From NCBI GenBank assembly GCA_951799405.1, contig OX637356.1, positions 14,531,229 to 14,595,228 on the forward strand: 64,000 bases of DNA. Reading direction: 5' to 3'. Within the stretch, counting starts at the first letter, position 1; the number at the start of each line of letters is the position of its first letter. A program made the position numbers and the translations under genes. This DNA comes from Agapetus fuscipes. Lineage: Eukaryota; Arthropoda; Insecta; Trichoptera; Glossosomatidae. The notes under the pieces are model-generated. The model searched no databases. It had not been told where the DNA came from and was given only the letters and a program-made list of their open reading frames with translations. Positions 41,835 through 53,239 of the stretch are shown piece after piece.

Positions 41835-42187
41835 TTTATTTTGTTTTTAATTTCTTTCTCTGCTTCTATATTCTTTCTCTGCTTCTATATTCTTTCTCTG
41901 CTTTTATATTCTTTCTCTGCTTCTATATTCTTTCTCTGCTTCTATATTCTTTCTCTGCTTCTGTATTCTTTCTCTGCTTCTATATTCTTTCTCTGCTTCT
42001 ATATTCTTTCTCTGCTTCTATATTATTTCTCTGCTTTAATATTCTTTCTCTGCTTTTATATTCTTGCTCTGCTTCTATATTCTTTCTCTGCTTTTATATT
42101 CTTTCTCTGCTTCTATATTCTTTCTCTGCTTCTATATTATTTTCCTGTTTCTATTTTCTTTCCCTGTTTCTATTTTCTTTCTCTCTT
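41835..42187. repeat. 19-bp minisatellite
   Basis: About 18 copies of TATTCTTTCTCTGCTTCTA with few substitutions. Because 19 x 3 = 57, the repeat leaves all frames open and gives a spurious 119-codon hydrophobic frame with a 19-residue period. Confidence 0.92.
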
Positions 42188-42439
42188 TCGGAGAGAATAG
42201 GATAATTTCACAACAACAACAAAATATTTCATAAAATGATAGACTACATTTTTAAAAATTCATCAGCGTTTTTAAAAAATATATATATTTGACTTGGTTT
42301 TTAAATTATAGCTCTTTAAAATTCGCGCATTTTCGATTTCCGGTAAAACAGGTCATTTTTTATTTAAGCGGATATGACGTCGATGGATCTTCGGATCTTC
42401 GGAGTGTAGGTATCGACGGGCACAGGTAGTCAGTAAAGT
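42188..42439. other. Unassigned spacer
   Basis: No supported feature. Confidence 0.4.
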
Positions 42440-42585
42440 TATAGGTCGCGTCACGTAAAAAGAACGCTAGCAGCAAGCTGCGCAGCGATTTATCGGACTT
42501 TTTGGTACTTGCGCGACTGTAGCCCATGCGCAAACACACCCCCTCCACTTCTTCTCAGCGTTCTTTTTACATGACGCGACCTGTA
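42440..42585. mobile_element. 146-bp MITE, TA-flanked
   Basis: AGGTCGCGTCACGTAAAAAG followed by AACGCT and the inverse AGCGTTCTTTTTACATGACG followed by CGACCT form 26-bp inverted repeats with one mismatch, next to TA at each side. No ORF. Confidence 0.75.
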
Positions 42586-43727
42586 GCTAGCCGGCCGCGC
42601 CGCGTTTTGGCGGGACCGCATTTTATTTTTGAAAATTATCAATGATATTGTTACGAAATTAGGGTTCAAAAGTCTTTCAAATTAAAATACACAGGTCTTC
42701 TTATACAGTTGTTTATTTTACACTTTTAAATAATTTATTTTCACAAAGCTTTCTCGACTATTCCACTTGGTTTCTGTTCACTGATCAAGTTAGTTCTATG
42801 TGATTGTAAATCTCGTATGATACTTCTGGCCCTGCAAGCCACTGGCACCCTTCTTATACTCTTTAAAACAGTACAATCTAGACCTATATTTGCTAGACAG
42901 TTCCAGAAAGGCATAGTAATTATTATTTCTCGATGCTGCACGTATTTTATTCAATGATTCCTACCCACACAATACAATACAGAATTCCTATAACTAATAC
43001 CTACTTATTTTAAATATTTATATTTCATATTTACATAAAAATATCTTTATTTTTACTGCTTAAAAAATAAATGGTTGTTATCCTTGAAATGTACTCTACA
43101 CAACCATATTATTTTCAACCGTTTTCCCTACCACTGCAATTACCCAATTGGTCCGTAGGAACTTGGGTGTGCACAAGAAGAATTTCAATGTTCTGACTTT
43201 ATTATATTCCTAACATATTTATACCCCCATTGCAACACTAACCTCAAAACGTATGCGTTCAATTCCAAGCAATAATATACGTTTAGTGGACTAGGTATAA
43301 CGTAAAGCCAAATACTAATAGTAGTTTATACCCCTAACCAGAACCACTCTACGTTTAACTCAACAAAAGCGTTTTACAAATATATATATAAACTAAAACG
43401 TTCGCTACTCATGCTACTTTAGTTTTTATACATTTTTTGGTAAACGATATGCCTGAGTTGGAATGTAGAGATTGTTAGTGTGGAGCGTTGTAGGTGATAC
43501 TGCTAACAGGGGATTAGCAAATGAAACTCTGGTGTAATTTGAAATATGCAGCAAACATAATGGAAAACTACGCGTAGTACAGATGTTATGACATTCTCAG
43601 AGAAATATTCGATGTGGCTTGTATTTTCTGCTGTAAAGCGGTTTTGAATAAAAACTTAAGTGTAAAATTATGAAAAACTGATTCTGTTGTCTAGATATTG
43701 TCATGTTTTATTCTGGTTCTACTGGTG
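42586..43727. other. Unassigned spacer
   Basis: 1.1 kb of AT-rich sequence; no gene, RNA or repeat recognised. Confidence 0.4.
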
Positions 43728-43858
43728 GTTGGTGTGAGGCCGGCCCCCTTACCTGTAAAAATAAATAGGTCCCGAAGCGCCACATGTGACCCCTTCGGAG
43801 ATAACGCAGGCAAGAAGTTACACTATATGTGTAGCTTAGTTGCGGTTTTTTTTTTTTG
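43728..43858 (+). repeat. SINE-A 3' part
   Basis: GTGGTTGGTGTGAGGCCGGC to ACACTATATGTGTAGCTTAG, TTGCGG and a T-run. Confidence 0.78.
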
Positions 43859-44696
43859 CGGTGATTTCTTGTAAACAATTTATTTCAGATATGGTTCGGA
43901 TACCGAGTCACTTTATACTTGAACAATAAAACGGTAAGTAGATTGTTCCAGCTACAGAGAGCTTTTTTTCCTTAATTTATAATAAGCATAATATGTAGAT
44001 CAGTTTCGAAACATGGAGAATTGATACTGGCTAGATTTTACGAGAAAATTCTAAAGACAACTGAAGGTGGTAAGAACGCTTAAAATTCTAACACGACTAT
44101 TCACAAAACCTTTAATCCATAGCTAATCCATGGATCGTTGATTTTTTATATGGAACATTGGACTTAGGTGGAGGATGAGCCATAGATTTAATGTGTGTCA
44201 ATAGCACCGTCAGAAATCAGAAAGAATAAGAAGAAGAAAAACTGTAAAATTATTTTAGGAGGCAAGACCTGAAGCGCTATTCTGCAAAATTCCTTACGAC
44301 CTTAAGGCGACGAGATAGCGATTCGTGTCCAAAAAAAAGGTGTACCGTGATTTTTTTATCAATGGAGTTCTTTCGCAAGCGCTAGCAAGCTCCTACTTAG
44401 ATTGATATCCAAAGTGTAAGGGCCTGTTGCACCAAACTCCAATCAGACAATAATCAAAATTAAGTGTGATCTCTCCCAACAAATTAAAATTTTGGTTGCA
44501 TACACGTAAATTTGCTGATGTACATCATCTTTCCTGTTCAATTTCATCATATTATTACCCACTTCCGAGAAATATTTAACTGAGGACCTTATCAGAACTA
44601 AGCTATCAAATTTGATGTGTCAATCAAATATTCATTGGAGGCTGGTGCTACAGGCCCTAAGGAATTTAGCAGAATAACGCTTCTGGCCGGGTTTTT
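43859..44696. other. Unassigned spacer
   Basis: No supported gene. Confidence 0.4.
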
Positions 44697-45150
44697 GTAC
44701 CTAGATCTAAATCTAAATCTAAGTTGCAAAGATATATATCTAATCTAAGCTGCAAAGATATATATCATTTAAGATTTATATTAAATGCATTCCCACAAGC
44801 AGACAAGTATAATTTCGCGCAAACACATGCCGCATGTGGACCTACAATATAAAACCCAATCTCAAATAAACATAAGCCCTGCAACTCTTGCCGTCCTTCC
44901 CTGAAACAGGGGTGACATTGGCAAAGTGAACCATTTTTTACAGTATGGGTCGTCAGCCTCATACCAACCTAAAAGTCAAGGAACATCATTTGAGGTATAT
45001 CATTTGAGATTTATATTAAATGCATTCTCACAAGCAGACACGCATAATTTTGCGCTAACACACGCCGCATGTGGACCTAAAATATAATAAAACCCAATCT
45101 GAAATGAATATAAAACCTGCAACTCTTGCCGACCTTCTCTGAAACAGGGG
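44697..45150 (-). repeat. Two adjacent ATTAG-repeats, same orientation
   Basis: A full copy (44697-44990, ending CCAACCTAAAAGTCAAGG) is followed by a 3'-side partial copy (44991-45150, from TATCATTTGAGATTTATATT to GAAACAGGGG). The two are about 90% alike. Confidence 0.8.
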
Positions 45151-45535
45151 TTTTTGTATCAATATCCAATATGTAATTCATAACGTTAGTGTTATTGAGT
45201 TACCGAGTAATAACTGTCAAATGGTTTTGCCATCATTAGTTATAATCTGTTCTCGGTGTGGGGCTGAATCTCTACTCGGCATTCAAGTAAGTCATTGTTG
45301 TTTGCTGATGGAGATTAATGCTCCACAATCCGGGAAACGCGGCTCCACCAGATAAAACGGCGTCCGATAGTTCAGCATCTACAGAACCACAGCAATATTA
45401 AATCAGCTAATTGATGGCACATCTCATGAAACACTGAAATAGACTACTTAATTGCAGTGTTAGGGAATAGGGTTGAAAACAATTGTGTAGAGTACATAAC
45501 CAGGATCAAAACCATTCATTTTTTAATTAGTAAAA
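45151..45535. other. Unassigned spacer
   Basis: No supported feature. Confidence 0.4.
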
Positions 45536-45725
45536 TTCAAGATCCATGGAGCAGGAAGAGGAGACGGTTCTGGAGGGACTATATAAACCGCATGAACGAA
45601 GGAAAGAAAGCTCGAGTCGTGGCATAAGAGATACAGGACGGCCAGCGTCTACCAGGTCGCCCTCCCAAAAGATGTAAGAGCAACTGGTCTTCTGCATCGC
45701 AGGAGGGAGTTCCGCAATAAACAGA
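45536..45725 (+). repeat. RTE-like LINE C-terminal fragment, decayed
   Basis: Plus-strand codons give RRFWRDYINRMNEGKKARV, then LPGRPPKRCKSNWSSASQE, close to the GRPPxRWxxSW-SSSQE ending of RTE-like LINEs, with stops. Confidence 0.5.
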
Positions 45726-46361
45726 TCCTAGATCAATAACAAGAGAAAGAAGAATAAGACAATATCCATCAAAGATCAACTGTTCTTGATCCTCGGACAT
45801 CTGATGGTATTGGGGTCAGCCACTGCAAACGCACGGTCTCCAAAGACTAGCTGTGTTGGTCTTCCTTATAGACTGACTCACAAGGGTCTTTGCTCTGTTT
45901 TCTCCAGATCGGAGTGCACGATCCCTTTTTTTGAGCACCTAATCCACACCTCAAATGCTTTGATGAAGTTACGATTGTAAACTGAAAACAGGACTTTCTT
46001 TACGGTCCTTCGAACCTGCAAGAAATTACAAATACCCACATAAATTGGCTTTTTAAATAGGATCTTAATCCAAACCTTCGTTATCAATAAAAGCTATCTG
46101 GATAAAAGTTTTTCAAGGTTGTCTACAGGTTCGCTCATAAAAATAATGGAATTTACAATTTCGTGGTCTTAAATTTTCGTTCAGACGCCAGACTTTGAAA
46201 AAAGAAGTTTATAGCTTTTCACATATAAAATAAAAAAGTTCAGAGTTTAATATATATTTTTTTACTAATGCATTTGATGTCAAAGAACGTCTTTGTTTCA
46301 TGTAGGTACATAAAAAAATACCCGAATAAAAATGATTGCGTATGTACTCACTCATATATTT
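45726..46361. other. Unassigned spacer
   Basis: AACAGGACTTTCTTTACGG, TCCTTCGAACCTGCAAGAAA (about 45985-46025) resembles 52660-52700, so an old unnamed repeat may be present. Confidence 0.4.
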
Positions 46362-46432
46362 ATCCATAATCTAAGCTGCAAAGGTATATTAAGGTATTTA
46401 TATTTGGTGCTTATTCACAAGCAAACACGTGT
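46362..46432 (-). repeat. ATTAG-repeat 3' fragment
   Basis: ATCCATAATCTAAGCTGCAA to ACAAGCAAACACGTG, cut by SINE-D. Confidence 0.6.
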
Positions 46433-46652
46433 TTTTTCTTTAAATAGATTATTGAAAAGGAATGCAATTCACCAACTTATTTTGCCTGGCCACTTGTCTT
46501 CATGCAAAAGCAGAAGCTCAATACAATGGCATCTGTTGAACCAGTGTCGAAGTTATGGTCAAAGGACCAGGCGTGATTCGAACCAGCGATATTCTGTTCC
46601 AAATAACAGTCAAGAACAGCGTCTTGAACCCCTCGGCCATGACACCTACGTG
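46433..46652 (-). repeat. SINE-D
   Basis: Reverse copy of the family at 1535-1810: body AGGAATGCAATTCACCAAC and ATCTGTTGAACCAGTGTCG; reverse B box GTGATTCGAACCAGCG; reverse head CCCCTCGGCCATGACACC. Confidence 0.7.
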
Positions 46653-46659
46653 TTATTAT

Positions 46660-46963
46660 GCAACGCAACTCAGCTGCACATATAGCGTAACTTTTCACAT
46701 ACGTTATCTCCAAAGGGGTCACACATTTTTACGGGTAAGGGTGCCAGCCTCGTGCCAACCACTTCAGTTGAAGTGAAGATTTCCCTGCTCCCGAGGCGGT
46801 TCGTTCTCATTTCTTGTGAAGGCTGAGTACGACTTTCCTGAATTCATTTCGGGTATTAAATAAACACCAAAATGGGAAATCATTTCTGTGACCCTCGGTA
46901 GGGCTCTAACCCTTGCTCTCGGCATGGAATGCAAGCATTCTACCCTTACACTATCGACCGGAC
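46660..46963 (-). repeat. SINE-A, diverged
   Basis: CGCAACTCAGCTGCACATAT to the degraded head CATTCTACCCTTACACTATC and GACCGGA. Confidence 0.75.
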
Positions 46964-46971
46964 ATTTAACG

Positions 46972-47196
46972 AGCTCGGTCGTCGCTACAAAGTACCAATT
47001 CTCAAGCAAAAAACCCAGTTGGTGTAAGGCTGGATGGACCTTTTTGGTGACCGGTCTTTAGTAAAGGTTTTATGAATTTTTCAACCCAGCGAAGAATTCG
47101 AAAATATAAATGGTATTTTTTTGTGCTCCGCCGGGATTCAAGTCCACAACCTTCCATTTACGAGTCCGAAGTGTTGCCACTGGATTACGGACCGGT
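46972..47196 (-). repeat. SINE-B, tail missing
   Basis: GAGCTCGGTCGTCGCTACAA to the head (CCGGGATTCAAGTCCAC and GTTGCCACTGGATTACGGAC). Confidence 0.75.
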
Positions 47197-47527
47197 CACC
47201 AGTTGCTGTATGGGTGCCATTTGATGTCATGTACGAGTATGATAAATCTAAAAGTGTCGAAGAATCGATATACGCAACTAAGATAATGTATAACAGTAAA
47301 GGGGGAGACTCGTTTAGCAAATACGTCTGCAGATTATGTCTCGGCAAACGCAATTTATCTCAACAGTCATTCGCGAGAAGCTCTCAGCACAAAGTTTAGC
47401 TGAAATCAAGCAGAAAGTTATACAGAGGAGTCGTAGCGTTGTTTTAAGGCGCGATTGATGGCTCAGGCATCTTCAGGCAGACTGTCCACAATGAGCTATA
47501 CACTCTCTTTCCTATTTTTCAATGATG
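47197..47527. other. Unassigned spacer
   Basis: No supported feature. Confidence 0.4.
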
Positions 47528-47772
47528 TAAACTAATCTATGTTTAAAATATGTTACATAAGAGATTCACATTACATGTACTTTCACAACCAGACACGCAC
47601 AAGTTCGCAATTGCACATGCCGCATGTGAACCTACAACACAAAAACCAAATCTCAAATGGACAGACACCCTGCAACTCTTGCCGTCCTTCCCTGAGACAG
47701 GGGTGTCATTGGCAAAGTGAACCATTTTTACAGCATGGGTGGTCAGCCTCATACCAACCTATAAGTCAAGGA
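47528..47772 (-). repeat. ATTAG-repeat, full-length
   Basis: From ACTAATCTATGTTTAAAATA to ACCAACCTATAAGTCAAGG. Confidence 0.78.
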
Positions 47773-47916
47773 AGGTCCACAATCAGCTATAACTCTATTT
47801 TATATTTTTCAATGATGCTTTTGTAAAATATCGCAGAAAGGGGGCTTAGCAGGGATTTTATCGAGTAAAATTTGTTTCAATACAAATAACACGAGCATGC
47901 AACTGTGTTTAAAAAA

Positions 47917-48203
47917 ACGCAACTTAGCTACACATATAGTGTAACTTCTTGCCGCGTTATCCCCGAAGGGGTCGCATATGGCGAGTTGAACCTATTTATT
48001 TTTGCAGGTCAGGGATGCCAGCCTTACGCCAACCACTTCAGTTGAAGTGGGGGTTTTCCAGCTCATGTCTTGTGAAGGCTGAGTAAACCTTGCCGGTATT
48101 TTATTTTTCGGTTTGAAATAAACACCGAAACGGGAAATTGTTTCTGACACCCTCGGTGGGATTAGATTCCGAGCTCTCTACCAACTGAGCTATCGAACGG
48201 ACA
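47917..48203 (-). repeat. SINE-A with short deletion
   Basis: CGCAACTTAGCTACACATAT to CAACTGAGCTATCGAACGGA. About 20 bp are missing around the CCAGCTC block and part of the head is lost. Confidence 0.82.
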
Positions 48204-48315
48204 ACTTTACTTCAAAATAAATTATTTTTTTACAGATGAGTGCACATCTCTTTACAGCACAAAAGAAGATTGTGTATCTATAGTAAAGCTATTAAGGCTT
48301 TAAGCTATAGTAAAC

Positions 48316-48617
48316 AATAATTAAGAATCATATTAACTGTAATCCCACAAGCAGACAAGTACAAGTTCACGCTTACACATGCCGGATGTGGACCTACAAC
48401 ATAAAAACTCTATCTCATATGAATTTAAGCCCTGCAACTCTTGTCGACCTTCCCTGAAACAGACGTGACGCGAGGAAAGTAACATGGGCAAAGTTTTGCA
48501 GTATGAGTGGTCAGCCTCATACCAAGCGAACTTATACATGTCTGCTTGTGGGAATGCGTTTAATATGAATCTTAATTGATACATATCTTTGCAGTTTATA
48601 TTTAGATTAGATTAAGA
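48316..48617. repeat. Two ATTAG-repeat pieces joined 5'-to-3' in inverse orientation
   Basis: A reverse copy (48316-48530, ending GGTCAGCCTCATACCAA) is joined directly to the 3' half of a forward copy (48531-48617, GCGAACTTATACATGTCTGC to the ATTTAGATTAGATTA tail). Confidence 0.72.
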
Positions 48618-49267
48618 TAAGAATTTGAACAATTTCGCCGTTTCGAAAAAACATATGTATGTAAATGAAATATTTATATTTCCTTGTGGAATACCTGCCG
48701 AATTTTAAACCTGAATCTTACAGCATTTGTATTAATTAAAATTGTTATCTTGAGCCGAGTTGAGACGCGACCTACTCGATTCGGATCGCTCCATAGAAAA
48801 CCGTACCCAAATGTATTTATTCTTTTACGTTTTAACTCAAGCAAAAAGTTTATGGAAGCTTAAAAACTCACAGGAGATGCTACTTTGGTTTCTATATATT
48901 TCCTGTAAATCGTTATGGAGGTGTTACTTTTAATGTTGTAAACTCGCTTCTAGTTGTCTTCAGTCTGTTTGTTTTGGTTTTCTATCAGAACCGTCAAACA
49001 ATAAATAAACTGACACGTCTCAACGAATTTTCTTCCAAATTAGACAAAATCATGGTTAAAAATTTCATTTCAAGGAAATTAGACATTTTTCGAAAGCAAA
49101 ATCAAAAGTAACATCAAGGTTTACTCAGCCTTTAGAAGAAAAGAAGAATCCACCAACTCGGAGCTAGTGAAGTATTGTCGTAAGATACTGTAGTGTTACG
49201 AATATGCAATTGTGTGTTTTGTTTGTCCGTGTGAGTTAATATAAAGTCTGTCAAGTCTCTCTAGAAA
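48618..49267. other. Unassigned spacer
   Basis: Only a short SINE-A-like trace (AAGGTTTACTCAGCCTTTAG at 49118). Confidence 0.4.
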
Positions 49268-49640
49268 TAAATACATAGATGTAAGGCACTTTCGAGATGT
49301 GGTCGTATAGAAGACTACTAGGAATTTCCTGGAGAGACCACACTACAAATGAGGAGGTTCTCCAAAGAATCGAAGGAGGAAGGCATCTGCTCAGGACCTT
49401 GTCCGAAAGCGTGCAAGATGGATCGGCCATGTAATACGACAAGAAGGTCTCTTGCTTGCCATAATGGAGAGGATGACCGAGAGGACCGACTCTAGGGGAC
49501 GCCCACGCCAAGAATACCTGGAGGACCTGTTGGTGGACGTGCGCTGCTCATCATATGCAGACCTAAAAAGAGCCGCACAAGACAGGGAAGAATGGAGGAG
49601 AAGAGTAAAAGAAATTGCTGCAAGCCAATCCTAGGATTGA
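49268..49640 (+). repeat. L2/RTE-like LINE C-terminal fragment
   Basis: Plus-strand codons show EMWSYRRLLGISWRDHTTN and EEVLQRI, then (after shifts) LADLKRAAQDREEWRR-like residues at 49575-49612. This order is the post-RT end of several insect LINEs. Frameshifts mark it as dead. Confidence 0.65.
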
Positions 49641-50199
49641 AACTGGAGAAAAAGAAGGCACTTATAAAGATAATGGTTTGTTCGAGAGTACCTACTTGAG
49701 TGTCAGGTATAATGTTCTGGCAAAATCTAGCAAGTAGCAATTCTCCATGTTTCGAGAATGATCTTTATTCTTACTATAAAAAAAAGACCAAAGCTCTCTG
49801 TAGCGGGATACGTATCCGAACCAAATCTAAAATGAACCTGCGTTAAAAACATAACAGTATTATGAAAATAAATAGATTCCTCTCATCACTTGCGTGTGGA
49901 AGTTGCACTTTGCATGCAGCTTAGTTACGTTTCTTGCGTTGCGACTACGAAAATTAACTTAAAACTAACTTGATTTAGAATTCCATTTTTTTAATTTTAT
50001 GTAGAAGATTTTCGTCCGCAAAAAATAATGGAAATGGTATATTTTCCTGTTACGGGATTTATTTTCTAGGTACAAACTTCACGGGGCCTTCATTACTTAA
50101 CATGTTTCCAATATGGGAAATACAAGAGAAACAGCGCCCGGGAAAGCAACCCTTAAAGTTGCTTCAGACCAGGACGTCACGGATTTGGTGAGTGGTAAG
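49641..50199. other. Unassigned spacer
   Basis: No supported feature. Confidence 0.4.
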
Positions 50200-50770
50200 T
50201 GGCATGTATGAAGTGGTAAGTGGTATGTATTAAGTGATAAGTGGTATGTATGCAATAGTAAGTGGTATTTATCAAATGTAAAGTGGTATGTATTAAGCTG
50301 TAAGTGGTATGTATTAAGCTGTAAGTGGTATGTATTAAGTGGTCTGTATCAAAAATTAAGTGGTATTATAAAGTGATAAGAGGTATGTATTGAGTGGTAA
50401 GTGGCATTCGATAGGTAACTTGTACGAAGTGGCAAGTGTCATTTATAAATAGGTAATAATAATAATATTAGGATGATTTATTTGGTGAGCGCTGTTTTTG
50501 TGTGTATCACACCTCAAGAGCCCTCGTGGCGTGTATTAAGTGATAAGTGGCATTCGTTAGGTGACATGTACGAAGTGGCAAATGTCATTTATAAAGTGGT
50601 AAGTGGCGTGTATTAAGTGATAAGTGGCATTCGATAGGTGACATGTACAAGTGGCAAGTGTCATTTATTAAGAGGTAAGTGGCGTGTATTAAGTGATAAG
50701 TGGCATTCGATAGGTGACATGTACGTAATAGGAAGTGTAATTTATAAAGTGGTAAGTGACGTGTATTAAT
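50200..50770. repeat. GTGGTAAGTGG complex minisatellite
   Basis: Degenerate short units (AAGTGGTATGTATTAAGTGG) in the first half grade into a longer unit of about 75-115 bp in the second half (GTGTATTAAGTGATAAGTGG, CATTCGATAGGTGACATGTAC, AGTGTCATTTATAAAGTGG). A SINE-B2 tail interrupts it. Confidence 0.85.
50463..50527 (-). repeat. SINE-B2 tail fragment in the minisatellite
   Basis: TAATATTAGGATGATTTATT, then TGGTGAGCGCTGTTTTTGTG, then CACCTCAAGAGCCCTC is the B2 tail in reverse. Confidence 0.7.
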
Positions 50771-51027
50771 ACTTTGCTTCAACTTGCGTTGGAGAAAAAA
50801 AACAAGTTTAAAATAAGGGTGAAAAGAAGCAGCTTCTCTGGCATCAAAATGTTTCAATAATAGACCAAAATCACAACTATTGAAAAGCTTTGCAGCTCTA
50901 GATAAAGAAACTTTTTTACAGTGGCAACGTTGGCGTCGGGGAAATCTAGCAAGACCCATGGAATAGGAAAATAAAAACGTGATCAAATCAGGGCAATACA
51001 TACCTACATCTTTTCAAATACTAACCA
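50771..51027. other. Unassigned spacer
   Basis: No supported feature. Confidence 0.4.
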
Positions 51028-51480
51028 TTGCACTGCATTTACGGAAGTGGCATTTCATCACAGCAGCGCCTGAAGTCGAGACACAGCTTCCTTAGTTCCG
51101 TGCAGCCCTTGTCTTCGGATCCAGTGGCGGAGAGATTGCAAATGTGGAAAGAAGAATGCCCGGAGAGCTTTGTGCAGCCTGTAGAGAGCCTACCTCCAGG
51201 AAAGAACCTCGAGTGGCCCGTGTGGAAATCTATGAACAGATTGAGGACCAATGTTGGAAGAGCCCGGGCCAACATGTTGACCTGGGGATTTCTGGGACGG
51301 GAGGACTCTACACTATGTGAGTGTGGAGCTCAGCAAACAATGGAGCACCTGCGGTGTTGTCCTTCCTGTCCGACAAGCTGCTCAATGGATGATCTCTTTG
51401 CGGGAAACCAAAGAGCTGTAGACATTGCTCGTTACTGGGCCAATACGGTGTGAAGACGACACGAAGAAGAAGAAATACTA
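51028..51480 (+). mobile_element. 5'-truncated LINE, Cys-rich ORF2 C-terminus, GAA-type tail
   Basis: An open frame of 141 codons ends at 51453 and includes MNRLRTNVGRARANMLTWGF and CECGAQQTMEHLRCCPSCP, the Cys/His C-terminal motif of several insect LINEs, then RAVDIARYW. The 3' tail is GAAGAAGAAGAAATA. No catalytic domain remains. Confidence 0.78.
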
Positions 51481-51895
51481 GCTATCGCATACTTGCTTGA
51501 TAGCATTTACTGTCCTAGTGTGAGCAGGGCCATACTAATGCGTGTCACACAAATACTCTCCACTGTCCCGGTGTGGACGTGCCCTTATCGCCGCGCAACA
51601 AAGTTGGCAATAAGCAAAATACGACGTTTTGTTGTGAGCGGCAATAAATTAGTTTTATTCGGGAAAAATAAAAAAAGTTTCCGCCCCGCTTCGGGAGATT
51701 CCGCCTGGAAGCCGACGCGGGTGGAGTGCTTACACGAAAGTGAACACATCTCATCTCGTGCGACCGAACCAAGTTCGAGAAAGTTCGACGACAGCATTTC
51801 CACGAACCAGATTGTTGTTTATAAAATACTCTAGTAGAATAAAGTACTACAAGGAGTAGGGAGTAGTGTATTTGATACACTTCTCTTGAAAGGGC
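51481..51895. other. Unassigned spacer
   Basis: Frames of about 110 codons lie on both strands with no motif; not called. Confidence 0.4.
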
Positions 51896-52155
51896 TGATA
51901 GGCAATAGCTCAGTTGGTAAAGTGCTTGGATTCCATGCCGAGATGTCGCGCTCGAATCCCAGCAAGGTTATGAGAAATTATTTTACGTTTTGGTGTTTAT
52001 TTTAAACGCAAAATAAAATACCGGCTAGGTTTACTTAGACTTCACAAGAAATGAGCACCAGCCCTCTCGGAAGCTGAGAAACTCCCGCTTCAACTAAAGT
52101 GGTTGGCGTGAGGCCGGCTTCCTTACCTGTGAAAATAATTAGGTTCTACTCGCTA
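51896..52155 (+). repeat. SINE-A, tail truncated
   Basis: Head GCAATAGCTCAGTTGGTAAA (A box) and CGCTCGAATCCCAGC (mutated B box); body to CTTCCTTACCTGTGAAAATA. Confidence 0.8.
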
Positions 52156-52297
52156 AAGTTAAAAAAACATTTTTTTAATTCAAAATTGCTTTCTTATTAT
52201 TTACTCGAAACGTATTTGGTATGGATATTCCAAATAAGATTTTTTCTCCGCAGGGGGAATGTAGGAGTTCTATGTGAAAATCAGTCATAAAATATTA

Positions 52298-52532
52298 ATA
52301 CGTTTGACCACCCATGCTGTAAAAATGGTCCACTTTGCCAATGTCACCTCTGTTTCAGGGAAGGACGGCAAGAGTTGCAGGGTGTATGTCCATTTGAGAT
52401 TTGGTTTTTATGTTGTAGGTTTACATGCGGCATATGCAAGCGCGCACTTGTACGTGTCTGCTTGTGAAAATGCATGTAATGTGAATGTCCAATGAAACAT
52501 ATCTTTGCAACTTAGATTAGAGTAAATTAGAC
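52298..52532 (+). repeat. ATTAG-repeat lacking the 5' tip
   Basis: TTGACCACCCATGCTGTAAA to TTTGCAACTTAGATTAGAG. Confidence 0.78.
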
Positions 52533-52783
52533 TGTGTGACGTCACAACTTTTTTGGGTGCGTAAAAAATGTGGGCAGGCAACCTTCGTTTCTTTTGATTT
52601 TTTTCATCACCTTCTGAATGAAGAATGGTGCACCCTATACACAGATTTTTCACAATGCAAAAACAAGACTTTCCTTTTTGCCCTTCGTGCCTGCAAGAAA
52701 ATAAAGACACAAAATAAGGTTAACTTTTAAACGTAAAAAATTGTACATACCTATTTGTTTCAAATTTCTAAGATTAATAATAC

Positions 52784-53239
52784 TGTTACGTTTTACCTGG
52801 GGGTTCTTTTAATTAAAACACAAGTTTAACACAAGTTAGCTATACAGTTTATTTACACAGACTTTCTTACAATAGATTTATTTTTAACAGACTTATTCTA
52901 ACAGATTTATTTTAACACACTTATTTATTTCGTACAGATTACATTTATTTTACACCATATTGGTCGCCCTAGTAACTAGATATTCCACTGTGTGAGTGCT
53001 TCGAAGACTGACTCGCTTCAGCCGATTGTCGCCCTTCTTATAGCGGAACCTAGGGGCCATTCCAGCCTGCCCTAGAAGGTTCCACTACCACAGTTGTATA
53101 GACGGTTCTGGACATATTTATTTCATGAAGAGTCCATTTCCTACCTACATACACACCTTACAATTACAATCGTCTGGGCCAGAACATTCTCTCAAAACAC
53201 ACGCACACCAACAAGCATCTACCAGTGTATTTCGTTACA
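52784..53239 (-). repeat. 3' LTR of the DEK-carrying element
   Basis: 456 bp, identical by eye to 55324-55779. On the minus strand a TATAAG lies at 53042-53037, followed by several AATAAA signals, so promoter and poly(A) functions are plausible. Confidence 0.92.

Noticed and set aside
41841..42200. 119-codon repetitive hydrophobic protein
   Set aside because: Product of a 19-bp minisatellite whose length leaves frames open.
51028..51453. Small host gene with Cys-rich motif
   Set aside because: The CECGxxQTMEHL pattern is a LINE ORF2 C-terminus and a GAA-type LINE tail follows.
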